Source: Paenibacillus naphthalenovorans
GTDB taxonomy: Bacteria; Bacillota; Bacilli; Paenibacillales; NBRC-103111
Direction of reading: 5' to 3'
DNA length: 61,888 nucleotides
Assembly: GCF_900099895.1 (NCBI RefSeq)
Contig: NZ_FNDY01000028.1
Location: 1 to 61,888, forward strand
The position numbers were made by a program, and so were the translations under genes. The notes beneath the pieces were generated by a model. The model saw only the letters and a list, made by a program, of their open reading frames with translations, did not search any database and had not been told where the DNA came from. The number at the start of each line of letters is the position of its first letter. Within the stretch, counting starts at the first letter, position 1. Shown here piece after piece: positions 24,748 through 32,462 of this stretch.

Positions 24748-25731
24748 ATGAAACGTTATAAAGTGATGGTGGCCCAACCGATCGCCAAGGAAGGATTGGA
24801 AAGATTGGAGCAAGCGGGTCTGGAAGTGATTTATCCGGAGCAGCCTGTCGATGACCGCTTGTTGGAGGTTCCGGAAGACTGCGATGCGATTCTCATAAGG
24901 ACTGCGCAAATTGGCCGTCAGGTGATCGAGCAATGTCCTCAGCTGAAGGTGATTGCCAGACACGGGATCGGGGTGGATAACATCGATATGGCGGCTGCCT
25001 CGGAGAAAGGGATATTCGTTACGAACGTTCCCCGGTCTAATACCAACTCTGTAGCCGAGCATGTGGTCGGAATGATGATTGCCCTTGCCCACCATATCGT
25101 TAAAGCCGATAAAGAGCTTAGAAAAGGGCGTTTTGAGGTTCGTAACCTTTTTATCGGATCCGAGCTTGCGGGAAAGACGTTAGGATTGATTGGTTACGGC
25201 AATATCGGAAGGCTGGTCGTGAACAAATGCACCTCAGGTTTAGGCATGAACGCCATCGTTTATGATCCGTATGTAAAAGAGGTTCATTTGGATGGCGTTC
25301 GTCTGGTCGATTCCATTGAGACGATTTTAACGGAATCGGATTTTGTCTCACTTCACCTTCCTTACTTGCCGGAGATGCACCATTTTATTAATGCGGAAGC
25401 GTTGAAGAAAATGAAGAATTCAGCTTATCTCATTAACTGTGCAAGAGGCGGACTGGTGGATGAGGAAGCCCTCTATCATGCCATCCAATCGGGTGACATC
25501 GCGGGCGCCGGGCTGGATGTATTCGAAGACGAACCTGCGCCGAAGCAGCACCTGTTATGGGAATTGGAGCAAGTGATCGTCACTCCTCATATGGCCGCTC
25601 ATACGAAAGACGCTTTAATTCGAATGGCTGTAGGAGCCGCAGACGAAATCATTGCCGTATTAAACGGCAAAGAACCGGCCCATTGTGTGAACCGGCATCA
25701 ACTCAATAGAACAGGTGCTATAAACCAATAA
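24748..25731 (+). CDS. D-isomer-specific 2-hydroxyacid dehydrogenase (SerA/hydroxypyruvate reductase type)
   Basis: A 327-residue NAD-dependent dehydrogenase. The substrate loop is ARHGIGVDNID, the Rossmann fold GLIGYGNIGRLVVN near residue 150, catalytic Arg in LINCARGGLVDEEAL (about 232), Glu in GLDVFEDEPAP (about 260) and His in VTPHMAAHTKDA (about 283). No ACT domain follows, so it is not a classical feedback-regulated SerA. It interconverts a 2-hydroxy acid and a 2-keto acid, for example D-glycerate and hydroxypyruvate. It is 25 bases after tctA and in the same operon, thus probably a catabolic step for the imported carboxylate. Confidence 0.88.
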   Translation: MKRYKVMVAQPIAKEGLERLEQAGLEVIYPEQPVDDRLLEVPEDCDAILIRTAQIGRQVIEQCPQLKVIARHGIGVDNIDMAAASEKGIFVTNVPRSNTNSVAEHVVGMMIALAHHIVKADKELRKGRFEVRNLFIGSELAGKTLGLIGYGNIGRLVVNKCTSGLGMNAIVYDPYVKEVHLDGVRLVDSIETILTESDFVSLHLPYLPEMHHFINAEALKKMKNSAYLINCARGGLVDEEALYHAIQSGDIAGAGLDVFEDEPAPKQHLLWELEQVIVTPHMAAHTKDALIRMAVGAADEIIAVLNGKEPAHCVNRHQLNRTGAINQ

Positions 25732-25824
25732 ATGACAATACGGCCCGGACGCAGCAAATGATTTAGTAGAATGAGAGGGTAAAACGGGTAGTTATGTCGA
25801 AGGATAGATATCTAACTTTTTTAG

Positions 25825-25833
25825 TGTTATAAT
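25825..25833 (+). promoter_or_regulatory. Extended -10 promoter of the amidotransferase gene
   Basis: TGTTATAAT is an extended -10 (TG-n-TATAAT) 36 bases before the start codon. No strong -35 box is visible. Confidence 0.55.
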
Positions 25834-25868
25834 ACATAACGTAAAATGCACTAAAAAGGGGCGGTTCT

Positions 25869-26588
25869 ATGCGTTTGCTTCTGCTGAAACATTTTTCTTT
25901 TGACGATGAGTCATGTTTTGTGACATGGGCATCGACTCATCACGGTTACGTTGAAACTTTTGTGCCCTCTGAAGGCCGCCGTTTCCCCGATGTTTCTTCG
26001 TTTGATTTATTAGTTATCCTTGGCGGTCCGATGAGTGCTTATCATGAGCAAAGACATCCCTGGATATCCGCGGAAAAAGCTTTTATCCGAAAAGCTGTTC
26101 ATCTGAAAAAAATGGTACTGGGTATATGCCTTGGAGCCCAGCTGTTAGCGGAGGTTCTGGGGGGCAAAGTATATAAAAACGAACAAAAAGAAATTGGTTG
26201 GCATCCGGTTTTTCGGACAGGTCAATCCCACTTTCTGATGAAGGACTTGCCCGATCGCTTCTATTCCTTTCAATGGCATGGCGATACATTTGAGCTTTCT
26301 TCTGAATTACTGCACCTCGCTTATTCGGAGGCATGTCAGAACCAGGCATTTGCTTACGGCGACCGTGTACTTGGTTTACAGTTTCATCTTGAATCCACGC
26401 CGAAATGTATTGAAACCATGGTGTCGGAATGGTCTTCTGAATTAATAGACGCTCAGTATATTCAAAATAAGGAGCAGATCAGTCTGCAAACGTACCGGCA
26501 TAAAGACTCCGAGGCTATGCTTCACAGCATATTGGATAATTTTCATAAGCTTTACTTATTGGAAATGCCGGTTTCAACGACATTATAG
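25869..26588 (+). CDS. Class I glutamine amidotransferase (GuaA-like, stand-alone)
   Basis: A 239-residue GATase1 domain. VILGGPMSAY forms the oxyanion strand, GICLGAQLLAEVLGG carries the nucleophilic Cys near residue 86, and LQFHLESTP holds the His and Glu of the triad near residue 175. Stand-alone proteins of this kind are annotated as GMP-synthase-like amidotransferases, and some act as gamma-glutamyl hydrolases. No synthase partner lies nearby. The start ATG 25869 follows AAAAAGGGGCGG. It is monocistronic, with an extended -10 promoter and a terminator at 26682. Confidence 0.85.
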   Translation: MRLLLLKHFSFDDESCFVTWASTHHGYVETFVPSEGRRFPDVSSFDLLVILGGPMSAYHEQRHPWISAEKAFIRKAVHLKKMVLGICLGAQLLAEVLGGKVYKNEQKEIGWHPVFRTGQSHFLMKDLPDRFYSFQWHGDTFELSSELLHLAYSEACQNQAFAYGDRVLGLQFHLESTPKCIETMVSEWSSELIDAQYIQNKEQISLQTYRHKDSEAMLHSILDNFHKLYLLEMPVSTTL

Positions 26589-26681
26589 TCGCGTGAAGTT
26601 TGGGGTGATCGTAAACGGCAGCAGGATGACCGGGTGGCCAAGCCGGAGTCTTTCGGCATCAAAACATACGGGAAGCGAGAG

Positions 26682-26717
26682 TGGAGCAGTATGCCCCGGC
26701 AGCTGCTCCACTTTTTA
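26682..26717 (+). terminator. Terminator downstream of the amidotransferase
   Basis: GTGGAGCAG / CTGCTCCAC stem followed by TTTTT. Confidence 0.85.
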
Positions 26718-26794
26718 AACATTAAAGGGACGGTGTGCGGGAGAAGCCTGGCATTGTGATTATATCAGCTCCTATCCCAACATCGTTTAGTATA

Positions 26795-26824
26795 TTGACA
26801 AAAAAAGATAAGAACCCGTATGCT
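26795..26824 (+). promoter_or_regulatory. Probable SigA promoter ahead of the orphan ABC ATPase
   Basis: TTGACA at 26795-26800 and TATGCT at 26819-26824 with an 18-base spacer. The first Zur-like palindrome lies just downstream, over the expected start site. Confidence 0.6.
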
Positions 26825-26830
26825 CTTTAT

Positions 26831-26935
26831 GTGTAATAATTACTATTGATTGAGATTTCAGTTTCTTCATCAAATGAAGCATAGGAGGTATCCGATATGC
26901 ATAATTATTACGTTTTATAATCGTAATAATTACAT
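26831..26935. promoter_or_regulatory. Three Zur-box-like palindromes (26831-26845, 26899-26914, 26920-26935)
   Basis: Box 1 contains the perfect palindrome GTAATAATTAC at 26833-26843. Box 3 reads ATCGTAATAATTACAT. Box 2 is the same motif inverted (CATAATTATTACGTT). Boxes 2 and 3 together form an 11-base inverted repeat, TAATTATTACG / CGTAATAATTA. The Bacillus Zur consensus is TCGTAAT-N-ATTACGA; by my count each copy matches 12-13 of 15 positions, better than to the Fur or PerR consensus. They overlap the predicted transcription start and the original ribosome-binding site (AGGAGG at 26884), as expected for zinc repression. Confidence 0.65.
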
Positions 26936-26945
26936 AAATATCTTT

Positions 26946-27674
26946 GTGTTAAAGGTAGCGGCTTTACATCAAGTTTCCCTGCAAATAGGAGAAGGGGAGT
27001 GTCTTGGCGTGGTCGGCGAAAGCGGCAGCGGTAAAAGTACACTGGGAAGGCTGCTGCTTGCTTTGGACAAACCCGACCGCGGAGATATCCGATTCCAGGG
27101 GGTATCCCTTGCCGGTCTTCAAGGAAAAGCCATGCGCAGGATGAGAAAGCATATTCAAGTCGTGTTTCAGGACCCGACGGCTTCGCTGAACCCGCGGCTT
27201 CCCGTCTGGCGTTCCATCATGGAGCCGCTTGATAATTTCCCTGAGGTGATCCCGCCGTTTCTGGCCGATGTAAGGCACTCCGGACCAGAAACGGCGGCCA
27301 AGCTGTTGGAGATGGTCGGTCTGTCCGGAAATTACTTGGAGCGGTATCCGCATGAGATGAGCGGCGGGCAAAAACAGCGCGTGGCGATAGCCCGCGGGAT
27401 CAGTTTGAATCCCAAGCTGCTGATTTGCGATGAGCCGACCTCCAGCCTGGATGTATCTGTACAAGCCCAAATCTTGAAGCTGCTGAAAAGCTTGCAAACC
27501 AGGCTCGGCATGTCCATTTTGTTTATTTCCCACGATCTCACGGCCGTCCGCATGATCAGTAACCGGATTATCGTGATGAAAGCCGGACAAATCGTAGATC
27601 AGTTTCAAGCTGACCAAATATTGCACGAAGAGCGGCATGAATACACGAAGCTGTTCATTCGCGCTGCGGGTTAG
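26946..27674 (+). CDS. Orphan ABC transporter ATP-binding protein, Opp/Dpp/Nik/Cnt F-type, N-terminus probably truncated
   Basis: About 242 residues of a peptide/nickel-type ATPase: VVGESGSGKSTLGRLL (Walker A), QVVFQDPTASLNPR (Q loop), RYPHEMSGGQKQRVAIARGI (signature) and LLICDEPTSSLDVSVQAQILKLL (Walker B), ISHDL. The usual N-terminal strand before KVAALHQVSLQIGEGECLG is missing. GTG 26946 has no ribosome site, while a strong AGGAGG precedes an out-of-frame ATG at 26897 that stops after seven codons. No permease or binding protein is adjacent. With three Zur-like boxes upstream, it looks like the surviving last gene of a zinc-regulated metallophore/nickel (CntF-like) importer. Confidence 0.7.
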   Translation: MLKVAALHQVSLQIGEGECLGVVGESGSGKSTLGRLLLALDKPDRGDIRFQGVSLAGLQGKAMRRMRKHIQVVFQDPTASLNPRLPVWRSIMEPLDNFPEVIPPFLADVRHSGPETAAKLLEMVGLSGNYLERYPHEMSGGQKQRVAIARGISLNPKLLICDEPTSSLDVSVQAQILKLLKSLQTRLGMSILFISHDLTAVRMISNRIIVMKAGQIVDQFQADQILHEERHEYTKLFIRAAG

Positions 27675-28000
27675 CAGAAAAAATCGTCGTCGGCGGCGGC
27701 AGATGAAAAACGGCGTTTTCGTTTCCTCTTCTGGGCGGAGATGCCGGATAGGATGGCCGCAGCTGGAGGAGTATGAATTGTCCCGGTTGTAACGCAAACC
27801 AATTTTAGAAAAACTCAGCCGCTATCTATAGCATGTCTTCACCTGCAATCATAGTCTGTTCTATGAGGCCAATTCTATTCTATGTCGATGCGCGCTAGAT
27901 CGTAATGCCGGAAAGATCAGGAAACGGAAAGAAACGTTTGGATTGCCTAGATGGCAAAAAATCACTCCGCCAACGGTACGGCGAGGGGAGAAACTGTGAT
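27675..28000. other. Intergenic region with no supported gene
   Basis: Between the orphan ATPase and the glycosyltransferase island. No open frame with a ribosome site, clear terminator or promoter was recognised; GAGGGGAGAAA near 27983 serves the next gene. Confidence 0.5.
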
Positions 28001-29572
28001 ATGAAAATATTAATCGCGACATACTGGCATCTGCCGCATGTCGGCGGAGTATCCACATATGTGACCATCCTTGCCAAATGTCTTGAACAAGCCGGTCATG
28101 AAGTGGACATCCTTGCCCAGCATCCTGATATGACTCATTACTATTTTTTGAACAATAGTCTAACCTTCAAAAAAAGCTCTCTCATCCGGCAGGCTCAGCC
28201 TATCGTTTTGAGCCATTACGAGGAAAGCCCGGCGATGCTTACCCCATGGATGTTTCGGCGGGAATGCGAGAAATATGCGTTCCAGCTGGCGTGCCTGCAA
28301 ACCCGGCTTGACCATTATGACGTGATTCATACGCAGGATATTTATTCGACGCTTGTCCTGAGCAGAGTAAAGCCGGCCAACATCCCTCTGGTCGCGACGA
28401 TTCACGGCTGCCTGACGACCGAGTGGGTAGAAAATAACGAGGCCCGTTATCTTTCGATGATCGAGCGGGAGTATTTGGCTTTAGAAGAGTATTTTGGCTG
28501 CATGTCTCCGGATTCCTTGATCTTGCCGAGCCGCTGGCTTGTTGACCGACTGTCCTCGTTCCACATTTCCCATGCGAATACGCATATCATCCCTTATGGT
28601 ATTGATCAACATGCCTTTCAACGTTCTCAGCCTGCCCGTTTGAAAATAAATGTCACATCCAGGGAACCTCAACCCATCATTATCGCCTGTCCCGCCCGCT
28701 TAGTTGCCATTAAAGGTCAAACATATCTCCTCGAGGCGATGGCCTTGCTTGTGCGCAAACGGAAAGGCGTCGTCTGCTGGCTCATTGGAGACGGCCTCAT
28801 GAAGGAGGATTTGGAGAAACAGATCCATCAACTCGGCATTCATGAACATGTAAAGCTCCTGGGCAAGCGTTCCGATGTGCCGGAGCTCCTGGCATCCGCC
28901 GACATTGTCGTGCTTCCTTCATTGCAGGATAATCTCCCGTTTTCCATTATAGAGGCGCAAAGTGCAGGGAAGCCGGTGGTGGCCTCCAGAGTAGGCGGCA
29001 TCGCAGAAATGATTGAAGACGGCAATAACGGATTTTTCGTGAGCCCCCGGAATGCGTATGAACTGTATGAAAAGCTTCTTCTTCTGGTAGAAGACGGCGC
29101 TTTACGTGAGCGATTGTCAAACGCAGCCAAAGCATTTGCTCATAAGGTATGGAATGATCAGGTGATGACCGAACGTACGTTCCAGGTGTATCAAGAAGCG
29201 ATCAGCAACAATAAAGCAATGGAATGGAAAGAGGATTTTATCAACCGATTAACCGTCCGTTTCCGGGAGTTATTCGATACGGAGCGGGAGCTACCGGTTC
29301 CATCCGTTACGACCGTGAAAGGAAACGTTGTTGTTCAAACCGATCCTCTCCGCGGAGTTCCTGGCGCCCATGTCCATTTGATCGATATGTCCGGGGTTGT
29401 TCTCCGCAGCGCTCAAACCAATCACAACGGACATTTTTGGTTTCCTGACGTACAACCGGGCAATTATGCATTGGTTTGCTCTGCGGCAAATCTTGGCAGC
29501 AGAACGGTAAAAACAGCCGTTTCGACCGAGGAGCCGATTTCGGTCGAAATCGTACTTCCGGGTAAACCATAA
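28001..29572 (+). CDS. Glycosyltransferase family 4 with C-terminal carboxypeptidase-regulatory-like domain
   Basis: A 523-residue GT-B enzyme. MKILIATYWHLPHVGGVSTYV is the GT4 N-terminal domain with its Gly-rich acceptor loop, and IHTQD and ATIHG are shared with the other GT4s of this island. The donor domain has ACPARLVAIKGQTYLLEA, WLIGDG and the E-x7-E region SLQDNLPFSIIEAQSAGKPVVAS near residue 315. After about residue 440 comes a beta-sandwich: VVVQTDPLRGVPGAHVHL...TNHNGHFWFPDVQPGNYALV, the CarboxypepD_reg/CNA-B type module normally found outside the cell. ATG 28001 follows GAGGGGAGAAA. It heads an operon with the next two genes. Confidence 0.85.
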   Translation: MKILIATYWHLPHVGGVSTYVTILAKCLEQAGHEVDILAQHPDMTHYYFLNNSLTFKKSSLIRQAQPIVLSHYEESPAMLTPWMFRRECEKYAFQLACLQTRLDHYDVIHTQDIYSTLVLSRVKPANIPLVATIHGCLTTEWVENNEARYLSMIEREYLALEEYFGCMSPDSLILPSRWLVDRLSSFHISHANTHIIPYGIDQHAFQRSQPARLKINVTSREPQPIIIACPARLVAIKGQTYLLEAMALLVRKRKGVVCWLIGDGLMKEDLEKQIHQLGIHEHVKLLGKRSDVPELLASADIVVLPSLQDNLPFSIIEAQSAGKPVVASRVGGIAEMIEDGNNGFFVSPRNAYELYEKLLLLVEDGALRERLSNAAKAFAHKVWNDQVMTERTFQVYQEAISNNKAMEWKEDFINRLTVRFRELFDTERELPVPSVTTVKGNVVVQTDPLRGVPGAHVHLIDMSGVVLRSAQTNHNGHFWFPDVQPGNYALVCSAANLGSRTVKTAVSTEEPISVEIVLPGKP

Positions 29573-29593
29573 TCACATTTGGAGGGATAAGGG

Positions 29594-32098
29594 TTGAGCA
29601 ATCAGAAGCCATTTTATTTATGGAAGCAGTTAGAAGGTGAAAGAGAGCATGACCGATTCGGACATCGGATCGTTTCGGGAGATATTAACGGAGACGGCCA
29701 CGATGAATGGATTATTGCGGCAAGCACGGCGACACATATCGAGGATGAATACGGAGTGAATCCGATCCCCCATTATTATACGGGAAAGCTGTACGTGTAC
29801 TCGCAGGAATTAAGGCTTTTGTTTATTTTAAAAGGGGAGAAGTACGGGGAGTGCTTCGGCTCTTCTGTTGCGTTGGCGGACATGAATGGCGACGGCATAT
29901 GCGAGATTATTGTCGGCGCGCCGCGGTCAAGCTCCGGTTCCCGGATCGAGTGCGGTACGGTATCGGTTTTTTCCGGCAGAACGGGAGAATTGCTTGACCG
30001 ATGGGATGGCCAAGAAGATTACGCCAGGCTCGGAACGGCCATCACGATTCTGGATTGGAACGGCGATGGGGTGCCGGATATCGCAGTCTCGTCCCATTAC
30101 ATGGATCCCGACGGCTTGGAACGAAACGGGAGGGTTACGATATTTTCAGGTGCCGACAAGAGCGTTCTGGCGCAATTTACAGGAGTGGAGCGGGAGGGCT
30201 TGGGCTTTGCGCTCGCATCAGGAGACGTTAACGGAGATGGGAGGGACGAGATCGTGATCGGCGCCCCCCGCTTTTCAAAAGCCGGAGCGGAGCGAACGGG
30301 AAGAGTTCTTATCTATTCCCAGGACAAGGGTTTACTGTACGAGTCCGCGGGGCGACGCTCCTATGATGAATTCGGATACTACGTTTCCGTATACGATATG
30401 GATGGAGACGGAGCGCAAGAGGTGATCGTGGGTTCGCCCAAGGCAAGCGGTGAAGAAGTAAGATGCGGAACGATCACGATAATTTCCGTCTATCAAAACA
30501 AAATACTGTTGGAAAAGGAAGGCTGGTTCGGGCTTCAGGAACTGGGATTAAGCGTTTTTCCTCTAGTCGATCGAACAACCGGCACTCCGATGGTACTGGC
30601 CGGAGCCCGAGCCGGGAGTAGCTATGTATTGAATATGGGCGGAGAGGTCGTTCATGAGTTTAACGGCAGCGAAGCCGAAGTATTTGGTTATTCGGTTTCG
30701 AACACACGCAATCATGAAGGGGCTTGGATCGCAATCGGCGCCATTTCCGGTATGAATCAAAAAAAATTTATGTCAGGCTGCGTTTATTTCATGTCTTCCG
30801 TACCTCCCATTGAACCAAGCCGGGAAGCTCCAATCCTCGTTCCGGTGACTCCGACATCCAATAGCTTCGGGGATCAAGCCGGGAAAAAAATATTATTGGC
30901 CACGTACTGGTATCTGCCCCATGTGGGGGGCGTAGACGTGTACGTTCGACTATTGAAGGAACAATTAGAGCGGGCAGGTCATCAGGTGGACGTGCTGGCG
31001 CATCATCCGGATATGGCGCATTATTACCTGGTGAATGGAGGGGAAATGGTTGAAAAATGGCCGATTAAATCGGTCATTTACGATAAGGTGATGCGATTCT
31101 TCCAACGTTTCCTGTCCCATGTAGACCCCTGGATCCGCTATCGTGAAATTGAGCGTTACTGCTTCGAGGTGGCAGCATCGCTGTTTGATTTAAAGCAGTA
31201 TGACGTGATTCATACGCAGGATATCATTTCAACTCGTGCGTTATCCAGAGTTAAACCGCCCTCAACCGCTTTGGTGGCTACGATTCACGGTCTGCTGGCC
31301 AAGGAGCATTTGATATCGGGTGAAATCAGAAGTAAAGAAAGTTTAGCCTGGAAATATGCATCGGATGAAGAGTATTACGGGTGCATCTCTGCGGATTCCA
31401 CGATTGTACCTACCCATTGGCTGCGCAGGGAATTGGCTCAATTCGGCGTACCGCCGCAAATGCTGACGGTCATCCCCTACGGGATGGATACTCAAGCGTT
31501 CGAAGACCGGCTCAAGCAGCCTTTTACCGGGCAGGCGGACAAGAAGGGGGCGTTTACGATCAGCTGTATAGCAAGGCTTGTTCCTGTGAAAGGGCACCGT
31601 ATACTGCTGGGCGCTTTGCGCAGATTAACTTCGGATCCGTCCTGGCATTGCTGGCTCATCGGAGACGGACCATTGCACAATGATATTCAACAGTTGATTA
31701 TAGACTACGCATTGACGGAGCGGGTAACGCTGCTTGGAGATCAGACCAACGTACCTTATCTCCTGAACCAATCGGACCTTATGGTGCTGCCTTCCCTTCA
31801 GGATAATTTGCCGTTTTCCATAATGGAGGCGCAGTTGTCAGGCGTTCCCATCGTGGCTTCCAATGCCGGCGGTATTCCGGAAATGATCCAACATGAAAAA
31901 ACAGGACTGTTATTCGAGGTGGATCAAGAAGAGGAGCTGGCCCACCGGTTGGTCAGCATGATGAACGATCCGCTATTGAGGGAGAGTCTTGCTGCGCAAG
32001 CAAAAGAATGGGCGCTGAAGCAATGGTCTTCCGTTACCTTAATCGAACGGACAATGGCGGTATACGATGAAGCCCTGAAGAAGGTGAAGAAATCATGA
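29594..32098 (+). CDS. FG-GAP (integrin-like) propeller fused to a family 4 glycosyltransferase
   Basis: An 834-residue fusion with no signal peptide. Residues about 1-400 are FG-GAP repeats with calcium-loop motifs DINGDGHDEWIIAA, DMNGDGICEIIVGAP, DWNGDGVPDIAVSS, DVNGDGRDEIVIGAP and DMDGDGAQEVIVGSP. A Pro-rich linker follows (about 402-430). From about residue 434 a complete GT4 starts at KKILLATYWYLPHVGGVDVYV, with CIARLVPVKGH, WLIGDGPL and SLQDNLPFSIMEAQLSG. FG-GAP domains are usually extracytoplasmic, so a cytoplasmic GT fusion is unusual. The propeller may hold the acceptor protein or glycan. The start is TTG 29594 after GGAGGG; the stop overlaps the next gene (ATGA). Confidence 0.88.
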   Translation: MSNQKPFYLWKQLEGEREHDRFGHRIVSGDINGDGHDEWIIAASTATHIEDEYGVNPIPHYYTGKLYVYSQELRLLFILKGEKYGECFGSSVALADMNGDGICEIIVGAPRSSSGSRIECGTVSVFSGRTGELLDRWDGQEDYARLGTAITILDWNGDGVPDIAVSSHYMDPDGLERNGRVTIFSGADKSVLAQFTGVEREGLGFALASGDVNGDGRDEIVIGAPRFSKAGAERTGRVLIYSQDKGLLYESAGRRSYDEFGYYVSVYDMDGDGAQEVIVGSPKASGEEVRCGTITIISVYQNKILLEKEGWFGLQELGLSVFPLVDRTTGTPMVLAGARAGSSYVLNMGGEVVHEFNGSEAEVFGYSVSNTRNHEGAWIAIGAISGMNQKKFMSGCVYFMSSVPPIEPSREAPILVPVTPTSNSFGDQAGKKILLATYWYLPHVGGVDVYVRLLKEQLERAGHQVDVLAHHPDMAHYYLVNGGEMVEKWPIKSVIYDKVMRFFQRFLSHVDPWIRYREIERYCFEVAASLFDLKQYDVIHTQDIISTRALSRVKPPSTALVATIHGLLAKEHLISGEIRSKESLAWKYASDEEYYGCISADSTIVPTHWLRRELAQFGVPPQMLTVIPYGMDTQAFEDRLKQPFTGQADKKGAFTISCIARLVPVKGHRILLGALRRLTSDPSWHCWLIGDGPLHNDIQQLIIDYALTERVTLLGDQTNVPYLLNQSDLMVLPSLQDNLPFSIMEAQLSGVPIVASNAGGIPEMIQHEKTGLLFEVDQEEELAHRLVSMMNDPLLRESLAAQAKEWALKQWSSVTLIERTMAVYDEALKKVKKS

Positions 32099-32364
32099 TT
32101 TTTTCTTTTGACTTCTATGATCATTATAACCCGCAGCTATGGTCGAAGTTGGAAGAAACACTGCCTGCAGATTATACTTTGCTGGATCCCTCGTTCCTCC
32201 AATCGCTCGAACCGACGATGCCGGTCGAATCTTTCATCGAAAACTGCGGCATTCCCGGGCCGTGGGACGGGGAGGAGACTTTCTGGATATCTGTTTTGGA
32301 GAGGCTCCCGCAAACCTACTCCATTCCCGACCTGACCCTTTTAAAAAGGTTGTTTGAAAGTTAG
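32095..32364 (+). CDS. Small protein made of two copies of a W..L...LP..YSIPD-type motif
   Basis: An 89-residue protein of unknown function. Two similar halves are visible: residues 3-38 (FSFDFYDH....LWSKLEETLPADYTLLDPSFLQSL) and residues 58-88 (TFWISVLERLPQTYSIPDLTLLKRL). The same module occurs in the convergent basic protein at 32463-33332 and at the C-terminus of the GT4 at 41192-42646. There is no signal peptide or membrane helix. The ATG overlaps the stop of the FG-GAP glycosyltransferase (ATGA), so the two are made together. A role as a small adaptor or acceptor-recognition subunit of these glycosyltransferases is inference. Confidence 0.72.
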   Translation: MIFSFDFYDHYNPQLWSKLEETLPADYTLLDPSFLQSLEPTMPVESFIENCGIPGPWDGEETFWISVLERLPQTYSIPDLTLLKRLFES

Positions 32365-32462
32365 CGGAAGTCAAGCCGGATATGTTCACAGAATATCCGG
32401 CTTGATTTCTGTTTTGGGCAAATAATGCCGATCTTGCTGAACCCTCTTTGCCTCGTAAACCG

